In this document: positions 25,457 through 39,110 of the stretch, piece by piece
Numbering within the stretch: position 1 is the stretch's first letter
Layout: every line of letters begins with the position of its first letter
NCBI GenBank assembly: GCA_022316685.1
Contig: JAKJHU010000062.1
Coordinates: forward strand, 3,450,764-3,514,763
From: Progne subis subis
Lineage: Eukaryota; Chordata; Aves; Passeriformes; Hirundinidae
Length of the DNA stretch: 64,000 nucleotides
Reading direction: 5' to 3'
The notes under the pieces: generated by a model
The model's input: the letters and a program-made list of their open reading frames with translations, nothing else
The model's database searches: none
Told to the model about the DNA's origin: nothing
Translations under genes and position numbers: made by a program

Positions 25457-25484
25457 GTTGACATCATAGTTTTGTTGACGTCAT
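25457..25484 (+). promoter_or_regulatory. Doublet GTTGACATCAT and GTTGACGTCAT with full CRE palindrome
   Basis: Two 11-base words differing at one base sit 17 nt apart start to start (25457-25467 and 25474-25484). The second contains TGACGTCA (25476-25483), the full palindromic cAMP response element bound by CREB/ATF dimers; the first is a one-mismatch variant. Their position deep in the intron upstream of exon 9* suggests a possible intronic enhancer. Binding is inferred from the motif only. Confidence 0.4.
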
Positions 25485-25670
25485 TGATGGAAAGGTGGAG
25501 GAAGAATCACCCTAAATGATTTTTTTGTTGTTATTGAGCTGCACAGAAAGTATACAATGAGAACGATACTTGGAAATGGCAGCTTTACTTTCACCTACAT
25601 CACTGAATATTGCCCTGTGTACTCTGCTACCACAGCAACCTGCAGGGTCAATAAAAAGCCTCACAAATGC

Positions 25671-25797
25671 TCTTTTTTTGTTGTTTTGTTTTTGTTTTCT
25701 TTTGGCTGGGTTTTTTTTTTTTTGTTTGTTTTGTTTTGTTTTGTTTTTTTGTTGGTTGGTTGGTTGGTTGGTTGGTTGGTCTATTTTTTCCCTTCTG
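25671..25797 (+). repeat. T/G-rich low-complexity block with (TTGG)n
   Basis: A T-rich stretch with GTTTT repeats is followed by about seven TTGG tetramers (25752-25780). In composition it is the reverse-strand counterpart of the A/C-rich block at 20094-20246. Confidence 0.8.
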
Positions 25798-28700
25798 ATA
25801 TATATAGTTCTTCCTTTTTAGGATATCAGAGTTTACCTGGATCCGATCGCACATTTATTTCAGGATAGTTATGGAAACCAGATGCTTGTAATGACAGTGG
25901 GTCGAATTCATGCCAGAATCAGCTGCGTTTTAGCCCGTGGAATTACGCACTGGGCAAACAGCACTCAGTGGACTACCCAGTGCTGCAAGTGGTTTCAGAT
26001 CCCAGACACCTCATGCTCTCTGGCCCTTTGGTGGAAGCCAGTTACACAATACTGGAGTCATGAGTGAGCACTGAGAAGCCTCTGTGATCCAAGACCTCAC
26101 ACTGGGCCACCTTTCTGAGTGCTGACATTAGCATGTTTTGTTATTGACCTTGGGTGAAACCGAGTGGGGCACAAGTCCTTACCCAGGCAAAATCCCCAGG
26201 AATTTCAGAACAATTTTTTTGCCTAAGGGATGTAGGAGTGATTCAGCCTAATGTGAGAACTAATGTCCTAGAAGCTTTTTCTAGGCAGCATCCTAATTAT
26301 AGACTCGAGCTCGACATCTGTAGCACCCTGAATTTTGAAGTCTGAATTTTGCAACCTGAGCTTCTCTGTGAAGACCCACACTACAGAAACAAAGCTGACT
26401 TATCATTTACAAAGGCCTTTTATTAGGTGTCCTCAAACTCTGGCATTTATACGAAGAGCAGCGTATGAGCTGCTTCAAAGGATGACAGGGTAGGAAAATG
26501 CCACTGGGACAATTTTCTACTGGGCACAGCACACAGCTGGGAGCTGCTGTCACCCCTGTCCAAGCAAGCCATGCATTGGAACCTGTGCACATTATTCCAT
26601 GGATATTTTTCCACACTGTGCACCAAAAAGCACTTCTTTTGTCCCTCTGTCTCCAGGTGAAAGAGGACACATCTATCCCAGTTACTAAACTCGTGAAGTA
26701 CCTATCAGGTGGCCGTCGTGAAATGCCTACAAATTGTTGGCACTGCAGCTAATCCCTTCTTGGTTACCAGATGATTATTTTCCACATCAGTGGACAATGA
26801 TAAAAGTAGAAGAGATTGTGCTTTCTTCCCCTTTAGATGAGGTGTTGACAGATAATAAATCATTTTACCAGACTGGCATTGATTTCCTTGCATTTAAATA
26901 TGGAAAGCAAAATGCAACCACGTTCTATGATGCCTCTCTCAAGCCATCAACTGGTATTGGAGGAATTAAATTAATAAAGGTTTCACTTTCCAGCCTGTGC
27001 CTCTTAGAGCTTTGTTGAGATGATCTTGGAGTCCATGCAAGCCCTCTGTGGGGTTTTTTAAATTGCTTTTTGACAATATCTGTACCTGCCTGTTGAGGGG
27101 TGGTTGTCCATGTCTTTCCATGTGTTTGTAAAATACATGAGGACAGATTCTGTGGATGAAACTAGAATAACACAGAATGAACTAATCTGCTCTCGACAGA
27201 CAAGTTCAAGCATGCTCTGCTGAACAGAAATTAACTCAGAGCAGCATCTTTTTGCTCCTACTGTAAGAAGACAGGGATTTTAAGGCAGTGAGGGTCAAGA
27301 TTGGATGTAAAATAGGTATCTTTTAAATATCTCTCATTTTCCCCTCTGCATCCTCCATGTTAATTCTCCAGCTGTGCACTTGCCCGTTAAATTTTGTTGC
27401 AGAAGATGGACCAAGAGTATTTTAGGACACACTGACATTTTAGCTTGAAAATCCTTTCTACCTTAAACATTATCCCAGAGCACCATGATATTTTGAAGCA
27501 CAGAGCACATGAAAATAATAAGCCACTTGCTTGTCACTAAACACGTGATTTGGAGGCCACTGAGCAGGCTGACACATGGAACTACTAAATGTACAAAGTG
27601 AATAAATGTACAGATTGAAGTTGGCGCTCTTTTACCTTGGCGTCATAATTAGATCTGTACACAAAGCTCTCTCTGTGCTCCACATCACTAACTTTCCCAA
27701 AGGGTTGCACGGAATTTAGTGACAGCTTTCATTCAAGCCAGCGGTGGTTGTACAGAACCTCACTGAAATCAACACAGTCTCCTTGAGGTGCATAAATTGA
27801 CTGTGCAAAAGGAAGTCAAGTCAACAGGAATTGAACAGATAATTCCTAAAGTGCCTGGACTTTTAGGGACAGGCGGTGATACTTTTTTCCCTGTTACATA
27901 ATAGAGTCAAACTACAATTGGAGGTTTTGGAAATAAAGCCCTGTTTGGGTTGAAATTACTGAGGCTTCTATTTCCAGAGTTCTAAAACTCTTCCCTTCTC
28001 CTATTTAAACCACCAGCTCTCCTGTTCTCATTTATAGCCTGATGTGCAGAAGGAAACAAAATGTTTCCATGAAAGGCACAGATTTTCCGAAAGCTGTAAT
28101 GGCCTAAGAGGTACCAATCTCTTCTGAAATGTACATTTTTCTGCTGAAAAAGTAAATTTTTTTCTAGGGAAGACTCATAAGCCTGCGATTAAATGCAGTC
28201 TACTTCCTAGTTACGGTGATGTTCAAAAGTAACAGTGGTTGAAAGAGTCAGACAAAACCTGCAGTCCACCAGAAAGTCAGGTTGTCATTGATTCCTTAGA
28301 GGCTCAGATGTTAATGAACATTTCCAAAGGTCACTAAGGCACTACAGCAATGCTCTGAAGGTGAAGATCGAAGGCTATTTCTCTTTAAACTGCTTAATTT
28401 TTAATATATATTTTAAAACCTGCCTGTATGTCTGTACTTTTTGTCTTCACTTGTCACCACTTCAACAGAGGCATAAATCTACATGTACAGACACACCTTT
28501 CATTATTTACCATCTGAAATACGATATGATTTTGATAGGCAACACATTGGTTTGTACTGGGCTTTTTTTATGCTGTGCTGCACAAAACCTCAATCATTTA
28601 TAGCCATCAGTTCCATTACAATAGGGCCTTGAAGAATGATAAGACTTTTAATTTTAGTAAGCTACCTGCAAATCAGTTCTTGAATTTACAGTACCATGTT

Positions 28701-31700
28701 GGATATGACTTAACAAGAAGAATAAATAGTCTTGAATCTTGGAATGCCTTTACAAAGCAGTGGGATTTTTTTACTTTTAGGGACACTGTTGGCATTAGTG
28801 AGGTGATACTCCCTCTGCAAATGGTGGCACCAAATAGAGCTGAAACAGAGGGAGGACAGTATCTGAGCACTCAGAAACATCAGATTACTTCGCCCTGCGC
28901 ATTCTTAGATTATTTGTGACCCCACTGCAGTCTGTGGGAGTTTTGCCAATTAATTTCAATAGGAGGAGAATCTGGGTTGGATTGAGGTTTCCTGCTTCTG
29001 CCCACAGCAACAGATGCATTCCAGACCACTCTCAGGAAGGGAAAACAAAAGTGCAAATTCCCAATAACTGTGGCGACAGGAGGGATAGTTTTCTTTGCTA
29101 TGGTGTAATTTTGAATTCAGTGGCTGTTCCGTGACATGATGTGTTTCTCCCCTCTGTCAAATTAATGCTTTCTTCCCATGTGGAAGGCGCATCAGGGAAA
29201 GAGCACGGAACAAAAACCATCAACACAAACAGCCCCCAGAAGCCTTTTCACATTTCCCACCTCACATCTGTCACAGCGGCAAACCCGTGTTTGCAAACAA
29301 CATGGAAAAACTGCCTTAAATGTGGTACTTCCTAAAAGGCAGAGAATTAACTCAGCCTGCTCTCTGGATGTCTCTCAATCCGTGTGAGCGACCAGTGGTG
29401 GTGGCTGCCTCAGCAAAATGCCGAGACCTCTGCCATGGAGAGAAGAGCTAAGGACTGCACAGGTTGTCCAACTCTTGTTGCATCCATCTTCCTTTTTTAT
29501 CCTTTCCTTCACTAAGGTCCTCTCTGTTGTATCCTCGGACTTGATAACTTCGTTAAGGGCTGCAAGCACCCAGTGAGGCTTTGGGCAAGGTTTGAGAGCC
29601 TCAGGAAAGAAGCAGCATACACAAAAAATGACCAGTGATGCCCTAAGGACTGTCACAGGCAGTCAAACAGAAAGGGGATGCAAGGGAGTTTCTCTTCCCT
29701 CCCACTTTGTGTCCTCTGTTTTACAGGAGGCAGTGCCCATGCTGACAAGCAGGCAGCACTCTCTCCAAAGTTAAAAGACAGCAAAATCTGTCTCTGTAGC
29801 TGCCAAGGACAGAGAAGAGACTGGAAACATATGTTCTCTGTGTTTGGGATGATTCAGTTCAGGTAAACTACCTGGGTCAGAGCCCAGATGGTGTAAACTG
29901 CTGAGTCTCAGAACTTATATTAGCTGAGTCTCTAGATTATTAAGTATTTTTTATTTGAACTTCTGCACTATTCTGATACTCTTAATAAAAAGAAAAAACA
30001 AACTCCAAGCCCCCCAACAAACTCCAAGGGAATGCTAAAGAAGTAAAAACTGACAGGACATCTTTAAAGGATTGGTGTGAATTGCTGTCAGAGGTGAGGC
30101 AGGACCATGTGCCCTCTGGGCATCAGAACAGCACCACTGATGCAAGGGCCACACCTGAAGTTTATTGAGCTAACACAGCAGCTTAAGGAGGTCTGAACTG
30201 CCCTGTGCACTTCAGTGATCTGTCATTTGAAATTCTAGGGGCTGACGCCTTGAAAGTCACCATTAATTAGTCACTGAACAAAGCGTGCTTGAAAGGGCGG
30301 TAACAGCCAGCCAAGGAGTTCAGGATGCTGCACCAGAAACACAAAGTGGTGAGCTCTGAAGAGCACTTGAACAAAAGACATAGGAGGTAACTGAGCTAAA
30401 CACAGGAACAGAAGAAAGACATTGGAGTCTTGGTGATGTAAACTTGGACTGGGAGTAGATGGGATTCAAATGTCCTGGGAACACTCAAGCCAAAGGGATT
30501 CATGAGGGAATTTACAACCGTGCCATCTGTCTTTCACTTATTTTGTAGAAGGCTTTTGGAAGAGAAATAATGCCATCTCTCTCCTTCAATTTAACCCTAC
30601 TGGTGATTGACTGCTGGCACGAATGCCGAAACATTCAACCCAGGAGATAACACTCCAAAAACAAACCGCACCCTAAACAAAATGCCTGTCACTTACTCAC
30701 AGCACCTTTTCTGTGGTAGTATCTTAAGCTGAAACCATCACCTCTCAGTTTTTCTGACTCAGATGTGAGAGGACTAATTTTGATAAACCATGTCTTACAA
30801 AACTCACCTCATCAAATGGACCAGGAAGAACTGAAAGCAAGCTGGAGATGTTTTGCCTTTCAGTTCTTAATATCACCACCCATAAAAGGAGCTTGTTAGA
30901 TCAAATATGGATTGACCACACTCAACAGTACATGCAGTGAATCCTCACCTGATTTATCCATGTATTGTATGCCACAGAGCAGCAAATTTTGGCCATGATG
31001 AATAAATTCATTTCTGTATGGTTGCTGAGGTTAAATTGCAAAACTTAACTATATGAGCTATGAAAACACCAGCATAAAAATCAAAATAACCTGATTTGGG
31101 AAAAGTCACCACAGTGACTTGACTCCTTCAATTCCAGATACCCAAGTATTGTGGGTATAACCTGATATTAACGATCTTTTTTTCTAAAAGAACTTCATTA
31201 TTTTGGCAGCAATAGTGGTTACTAATACCCTAAAGGTGATGAACATCTATTAAAAATATTTACAAAGAAAGAAAGGCACAACCTTCCCATGTCCAATCTT
31301 TCTAGTGCTGGAATATACGTTTGTGATGGGATCATCCCGTAGATTTTGATTTTTTGGTAGGAAGGGTGATATCTAGGGACACATTTCATGTCTTCTCTTC
31401 CCAACTCAAACCAAGAAAATGCACATTCCCATGATGAAAGCCAAGAGCAGAGCCACTGGCTGTGTAAAGGTCCCAAGTGTGACATTTCCCAATGCACAAC
31501 CAGCAATGATAACTGCTAAGTGGTTCTGAAGTGTTACACAGCCCGTCTTGGTAAAAGAAGAGTCAATACAGGTAATGAAATGTTGGGAAGCACTGCTTTC
31601 TTTGAGCCCCTCCTTCGTGAGGATTTCAAAGAGGAGATTGTTGGTGAATTTTCACTTTTTACAAACTTCTTGTCAACTCCAGAAAAGAAGAGTAAGAAAT

Positions 31701-32201
31701 AACAACCTTAGAAGAAATGTCTGAGAGCTTGGTCCAGCCTGGCAAGAGCAAACACAAGTTCACTGATTTCCATGGAGTTACAGATGGCTCACTTAGGGTA
31801 CAAGAGAGCTCATTTGGCCCTCCTCCCATCCTGTAGCATTGCTTTCCCTAAGAAACCTTTGTTTTCCAAGGAACCAACCACCTGCAAAGAGCCTGCAACA
31901 CTGAGCTACAATTAAACAAATTGTTAGAAAGCACACTTGTTTTCTAAAACTTCTCTCAGTAATGGACTTTACCAGTAAGTATTGACCTTTAATATCAGGA
32001 TATAATGCCCCTATCACAGACTAAGCACTGATCTGCAGAATATCAATTACTTTACGTGTATTTCTGCTTCCCATGATTTCCTACAAGCATTAAACTGGAA
32101 ACGTGTAGAGGCATAGTGCATGTCTCAGGAAGAATTTGTCCTTCCTCAGAAGCAACCTCAGCACTACAGCAGATGGGCAAAGGCTTTATTGCTAAAAGCA
32201 T

Positions 32202-32256
32202 GGAGAGAGACAGAGAAGGAGGGAGAGAAAAAGAAAAAGAAAGTGAGAGAAGAAAG
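32202..32256 (-). promoter_or_regulatory. CU-rich tract just downstream of the exon 9 donor
   Basis: In transcript sense this is a nearly pure pyrimidine tract starting 9 nt after the exon 9 boundary, with repeated UCUU and CUCUCU words such as those bound by PTB family proteins; U-rich stretches after a donor can also recruit TIA-1. The motif is seen directly and the role is inferred. Confidence 0.45.
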
Positions 32257-32264
32257 TTGCTTAC

Positions 32265-32437
32265 TGTTTCGAGGCTTCTCCTCATCCATGCCTTCATCTT
32301 CATTTTCTGGGTCAATATCTTCTGCTTGAGTTATCCAGTCTAAGTATCCCTTCAGATCCTCCTCTAGCTGTTGCTTTTCCCGTAGCTTCTGGAAATCTCC
32401 TCGAGCTTTAGCCTTTTCTCTTTCTTTGGAAAACTCC
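32265..32437 (-). CDS. CACNA1C: CACNA1C exon 9: I-II linker with beta-subunit interaction domain (AID)
   Basis: This 173-bp exon (G + 57 codons + A) follows directly on IS6. It encodes [20 protein letters not shown] and then the [21 protein letters not shown], matching the consensus QQxExxLxGYxxWIxxxE that the Cav beta-subunit guanylate-kinase domain binds; it ends in an acidic tail to DEEKPRN. The acceptor CTCTTGCTAG is preceded by a C-rich tract and the donor is AAACA|GTAAGC. The first base completes the IS6-end glycine (GG|G) that is Gly406 in the human protein, the Timothy syndrome site. The last A makes Met with exon 10 or Arg with exon 9*. No disruption seen. Confidence 0.98.
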
Positions 32438-32446
32438 CTAGCAAGA

Positions 32447-32461
32447 GGGAGGGAGGGAGGG
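32447..32461 (+). promoter_or_regulatory. (GGGA)4-type quadruplex motif forming the exon 9 polypyrimidine tract
   Basis: The + strand carries GGGAGGGAGGGAGGG, so the transcript has four CCC triplets 10 to 24 nt before exon 9. This is both a canonical template-strand G-quadruplex motif and a C-rich 3' splice-site tract of the kind bound by poly-C binding proteins. Confidence 0.6.
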
Positions 32462-35400
32462 ACAGGACATGGGTGGAAAGAAGGGAAAGATGGGAGAAAA
32501 ACAATGGGTTAGATTGATTTCCACTAGAAAGTCTCCTCAGTCTGTGCAGCACACCCAGCTGTCTCTATTCTCTCAAGACAAACACACTTATGGAGCATCC
32601 TTGCTGCACACACACGTACAACAGCTGGAGTGTCCACATTTCTATCAATACTTAGGAAAAGACTGATACCTTTTTTGAAACTTTCCTTCTCAGAATTTGA
32701 TTGACAATTCAAATAAAACACATACGTAATATTTACATACAATTTTATGTATAATACCAGACATTTTCTAAGATTGTGTAAACACTTGATATTCTCCAAC
32801 AGTTATCTACAAATGTTTATATGAATAATGGATAATGATGAACTGTTTGACAATAATCTGACATCTGGAGAGTGAGATGGTGCCTCTAATTTCTAGTCCA
32901 GTTTCAATCTGTGTTTAAGATTTTACATGTAATCACACCTAAACTGGGCTACTTTAAGTGTAATTAATGGTACTCACAATCCTGTACACATTTAATTATG
33001 GACCATTTCACCCACAGAACAGGCAAATATAGTTAAAAACTCAGATCTCAAAGTTTTACTGAAGACTTTCAGCATTCAAGGCTGTTATCTGACATGAAAA
33101 GTATTTTTCAAATCCCACACTAGGTGCACAAATACGATAAGTTAAGGGTAGAAAAAACTAATAGATTCTGCCAGAAAGTAAACAGGGTAAAACACTTGAT
33201 GATAGTTTTATGAAAGAACACTGTTGGGAATATAGACTTAAAGCAGGGCATAAGAACAAGAATTTCCTCTTGTTTAGTTATGATCCTGGGTTCTGGCTTT
33301 GCATTCTTTATGGCTGCAGTGCTGTCTCTTCTCCTCTTTCAGAGACACCTATAGATCAATAATTTTTTTTCCAAGAAATGCTGACCTCCCTTATTTAGAG
33401 ACTCATGTGGTTCTAAACCAGGTTTTAATGCTTGTATTTTAAAAAGTAAGCTTAATGATTGTAAAAATTGCTGGAGCCAGAGTACTTAAGCATTGAGTCT
33501 TGCATCTGCTGAGGCAGATCACTACACAATCACACACAGCAGATAACACAGGCCACTCTCTCTGGAAAAGAGAGGTAAAGCCATTCTCCCCAGTGCATTT
33601 TCCATCACTGCTGCCGAAGACTGTCAGCAATGAATGGATTTAACAAAATGCTGCTCCACTTGGCATTTGTCTTAGGTTTACTCCTGCAAAAATGAATAGC
33701 AGATCTACCACTGATTTTTGTGGCATAGTATTAGGATAATGAAAATCCTAGCCAAAATGTCAATTCTGTGAGTGCCATGAGATGGAGGTGGGTTTCTAGC
33801 AATGGTGGTCAGGCCCTTTCCTCCTATCTGGTCCAAAAGCTGCTGAAAGACATCCACGGACTTCACAGGTTTTGGATGAGGTTTTCAGAATTATGAGCTG
33901 TGCACGAAACCAGCACTTCAGCAGGATCAAAGCAAGATGATCCCTTAATTTCCAGCCAAAAGATGTGACAATGTGTGCCAGTGTCATCTGTACCCCTCTC
34001 ACACTGCTGAGGGTTCGGTTCCTCCACACAAGGGAGTGTGATAACAAAGGTGGCTTCTCTGGCCTGAAGTTAATTCACAATCAGCTCTGGGCCCAAACTC
34101 AGCCTCACGGCATGGAAAAAATGAAAAATGGAATTTTCTTATACTGGGACCGATATTTTACTATTTACAGTGTAAAAGAAACAAATAGCCCCAACAATAA
34201 TAATAAACCTGTACAAAGATTGCTAGGAAAAAATCCATCAATGGTGGTTATATTTTCTGCTTCAGCGACACCTTTTCCCTGGATCTGCTACAGTGATGCA
34301 TCCAATTTAATAAATTAAATCAAAAAAAAAAAAATAAAAAAAATCACTGAATGAATCCTGGCATTATTCAGCCTGTTTGTTAAATCAAATTCCAACATTT
34401 CAATTTTTAGCTCGTGAAGTATTATTTTAGAATCTAAAACAAATGGGCCCAATTTTGAAATGGGCTGAACCTAGAGTTTTCTAGCACAATGCAAAGTACT
34501 GTGGTTGCCTCGTGTAAATGACCTGCAATTCCACGTCTCTTCCCTTGGTACGGCACATGACATTCCACACCTCAGATGACTCTCCAAAGAAAACTGGTTT
34601 AAATGGTCTTAATTTCTATGCTCTACTAACATTAAGCCATTGAGAAGCGGTTTTCTGCAATTCAAACCACCTCCCAGGTGGAATGGCAGCCTGTGCTCGG
34701 GCAAACGTAGCTCAGAATCGAGAGTGACTACCAGTGGTCATTTTCCATCCCACGGGAAGGGAGCTGGCGGCCTCAGCCCAGGGCGTGTTGCAGGCAGGTG
34801 CACACGTTACTGCTGCCTCCAGCACAGCTGGCAATAAAGGGTCACTGTTGGCAGCTCCAGCAGGCATGCCAAGCACCAGAAAAGCTTTAGATGGAAGTGC
34901 CATGTTGAGTCTAGAGGTTTTCTTCTCAAAAAAGGCTGCGGTATCACCTTGTTGTAAGGTCAACAGAGGCTTGCAGAAGTAGCAAGCAATCTGACTCTTT
35001 TCAGTGAACCCAAAACATCAGTGGGTTAATCTGATTGGTTTTTACCACAATTCAGTTTGTTTCACTTTGGTTTACTTCTCCCAGAAATTTATAGAAATGT
35101 CTGCCAATGGGAACACCACAGAGCAGGGTACTGTGGAGAGATGTTTTCTCTGTGTGAGGTTAGAGTGGGTTAAGATTATAAACACCCAGCTCTGCATCAT
35201 GTGCTACTTCAGAAGAAAATTTCTCTTTCCCATCCTAATGATGGAATTTAGGTTATTCTTGTTGATATGATTTCTCACACTTAGAGGCAAGATGGAAAGT
35301 GAACAAAACAGCAGAATTTTAACAGTTCAAAACTCTTGCTTACTAATCAAAGTGGAGCACAAGGCTCCAAATCTCATCCACCCTGAGAAGTACGCTGAAG

Positions 35401-36139
35401 AGTGAGAAGGGTTGGAAGAGGGCACAGAAGGCTAGAGAAAATACCTGAAAGGTCACAAAAACTGCTCAAGGAGGAGCTACAACCACAGCCAGCCTCCTGC
35501 TCTCTCTGACCTCTTTCTTGGCAGTAAAAGCATCAAGAGCAGCCAACAGTGTTTTTTGCAGGGTCCTCTCAAAGCAGAAGAAATGTCTGTTCTCCTGCCC
35601 TCCATCTACCTAAGGCAACTGCTTGTTTGGCCTGTGTCCTGGGATTTGGATCCAGATAGACAGGAAATATGACTCCATATTCTTAGGTGTGCACGTCTGA
35701 AGGTTGAACCCACACTGAGGTTTCCCCCGCCCCCCCCTCATTAACTGGAACAGAAAACACAGAGATGAACATCTCTGATCTCAAGCGGCTTCCAATCACT
35801 GCTCAGAGCAGTGATGTGGAATTGTTTTGCCTGGGCTTGGGGAGGTCTACTGTGTGATCTGCTGGCTGGATATTCCTTGGGAGTACATCAATTTTATACT
35901 GTGCTCAGCCAAGTCAGGAAGAGATTACAGCTCCACATATAAATACTCTGACATGTTATTTAGCCTAGTATGTGATTAGTAAATTCACCAGGACCATGAA
36001 TGGATGACATACCTGAGGAAAAACAAATTACAAAAGAGCTCTTTCAGCAGAGCAGAATTCAGCATTTCATTTCGCAGGTGCAATCAAGGTGTCTTTGTGA
36101 GTACAATTAATTACACTTATGCATTCAGAAGTGATTAAA

Positions 36140-36163
36140 CCCCGCCCCCACCCCCCCCCCCCC
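36140..36163 (-). repeat. C-rich run (quadruplex motif on the minus strand)
   Basis: The + strand reads C4 G C5 A C13. The minus strand, which is the sense strand of CACNA1C, therefore carries guanine runs able to form a quadruplex in DNA and in the nascent RNA. Confidence 0.7.
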
Positions 36164-38425
36164 AAAGTTAATCTGTCATTTGTGAAGTCTACCTACACAA
36201 CATGCCTGCTGAAGCTCCTGAAATAGATAAATGGGGAAAAAAATCAGAGATGCCCAGAATGGATATTCACAGATAACCAGGAATGCTGCTCTGTATCTAG
36301 AACAGACAGGTGGATCATCAACATAGATCAGACAAATAGCAACAGCAAGTCTCCAAGAAAAAAGGCTGAATCTGCAAAGTGCAGACACTTTGTAACTCAG
36401 CAGAATTTAGAACTGCTTTAGAAAGTTAATTGTTTAAGAACTGCTTATTTAGACCAAAGAAAATTTGGAACATTTCTCCCATCATTTCTGTGTTTTTTCA
36501 CAGGTGCAAATTCTTAAGTTTCTTTTTACTTTTTTTTTTTTTTTTTCCAGTTAAGGACATTTTTGCAGAAACAGTGCAGCTGTCATAACACTGTGAAGAC
36601 AGCCAGAAAAGAGTGACTCACAGCTTAAACAAGGTGAGCTTCATCTTTGATTTCAGATCCCTCTAGAGACTCTTTCCATCTCCTACCACTAACTGTGGTG
36701 GTCTAGCTGCAGTATGGCAGGAGGCGGAAGATTTAGGCCTCAAGACACTTGGAGTTGAAAACGAGAGAGAGAGGAAATTAAATTGTTCATTATGCCCAGG
36801 TACAAATCCAAGTGCAGCTAAGTTGAATCAGCAGTGCTTCAATACTATGCACTCCTCATGGCTGGGCTCACAGGCACTTTTTACCCAATCAGATACCATA
36901 TAATCTTTAACAACATTTCTGTGTGGTCCTTGGGCGCACCTCTGACAGAACAGCTCCCTTTTCCTGTCAGCTGATCATCATCCCTCCCTAGTGCTGACCT
37001 CCTTACCTGCTGGGCAGAGTATCCACCTGGAGGAATGAGGAGTGTGTGATTCAAAACCCTACCAGAGCATCACTCTCCAGATGTGCAAACACTGACTATT
37101 GCCCAACACTTCATTACAGGGGATTTTCTCCACACTTCTGCGTGGAAACCCTTCTCCTTGCAGCAGCTCTCAGAGCGGCTCCTCTCCTTCAGTGGAGTCA
37201 TGAAGACAGAAATAATACCTCCTGCAGACCTTCTATTACCTGTCTCCTTGCCAGATGGCCAAAGAGGGATGTTTTCCCCCAGTCCCACTGCTGCCCTTCC
37301 TATCTTGGTGGCCCAAGTACAGAGCACATAATTTCTATGAGGCATCAAGTCCTCTCTCCTGCTCAGAGATGGTTTTCTCTCTCTTCTGATCAAAAGACAA
37401 GGGACTTCAGGGCTGCCTGCTCAGGCAACAGGTACAGGCCCTAATCAAACTCATTTAGAGCTCATCAAAGGAGGCAGGACGGTAGAAACAAAAAGAGGAC
37501 GCATAAAAGTCCTCATACCATATTTATCCCTGTACACAGGATGTCTGTAGCCCCCAGTCGTGCCCAAATATGGAACTAGAAGCCTAATTCCAGAAGATTT
37601 TTTTAAAATCTTGCAAGGAATGTTTGCTGGCTTGATTCCTTTAATTATGTGGCTCCCCAGGGGCAGTAAATTTTTTAACTACTAGGGACAATATCCATTG
37701 TTTTTAATCAAAGCTACTAAAATGATGCTTTGCAGCGGGGGTTATACTGCAGAATTGAAATACAGCTAAATGTCCGGATGTCTTAAAAAATGTTTTAACA
37801 CTAAAAGGACTTCTGCTTCTCTGTTCATCCTTGGGAAAGGTCAGAGGGAAATGATCTTTTTTCCCTGCACCATGCCAGGTTTGTAATCTGCACAATAGAG
37901 AAAATGGGCTTACTGAAGAAGAAACGTGCCCAAGACTCTCTCCAGGGAAAATGGTCTCCTGGTAGGCTGTGCTTTAGATATACTGAACAATGTGAAAATT
38001 CCTCCTGTGAGAAGACATAATTTGGCAGGACTCTCATCCTAGAGATGTGAAGGGATTTGTCCCATGCTCTCATACCTCCTTCAGTCCTACTGACTCTTCC
38101 AGAAATTTTACCATAATCCCCTTTATGCATGGGTTGCTTTGCCCACAGGAGAGCACAGCGCCGTCCTCTTCCCACAGAGTACAGGTAGAGGAATGTGTTC
38201 CAGACAAAGAATTGCCTTATATTCCCTTTGATTTAGTCAAAAGGCTCCTCCTGTGATAGTAGGAATGCTGTATTTTGCTACTGGCACAGCAACAGCCCAG
38301 GCCCTCTCCTAAGGTTCTTGAGATCAACCCGCCACTGACCGTTGTTTTGGTAACCAGAGAGTTAGGAATAGAAATACAGATTTTTAAAAATAAACAATAA
38401 TAAAACATTTTCCTGGTACTGCTTA

Positions 38426-39110
<685 letters not shown>

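Larger units (their letters stand above)
14045..32264 (-). other. CACNA1C: Intron between exon 9 and exon 9* (18.2 kb)
   Basis: The donor is GTAAGC (32264-32259) and the acceptor GTGAAAG. Recognised contents: G-rich quadruplex run 16633-16655, a TGCATGCATGCA at 17157-17168, an A/C-rich low-complexity block 20094-20246, an A run 25362-25383, a CRE/AP-1-like doublet 25457-25484, a T/G-rich block 25671-25797, and a CU-rich tract (RNA sense) at 32202-32256. Apart from these I see no coding sequence; open frames in it, the longest a 165-residue frame on the minus strand at 21772-22269, match no family I recognise. Confidence 0.75.

Noticed and set aside
28575..28919. 114-codon + strand open frame
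   Set aside because: No family recognised and no promoter, poly-A signal or splice evidence; best explained as chance.
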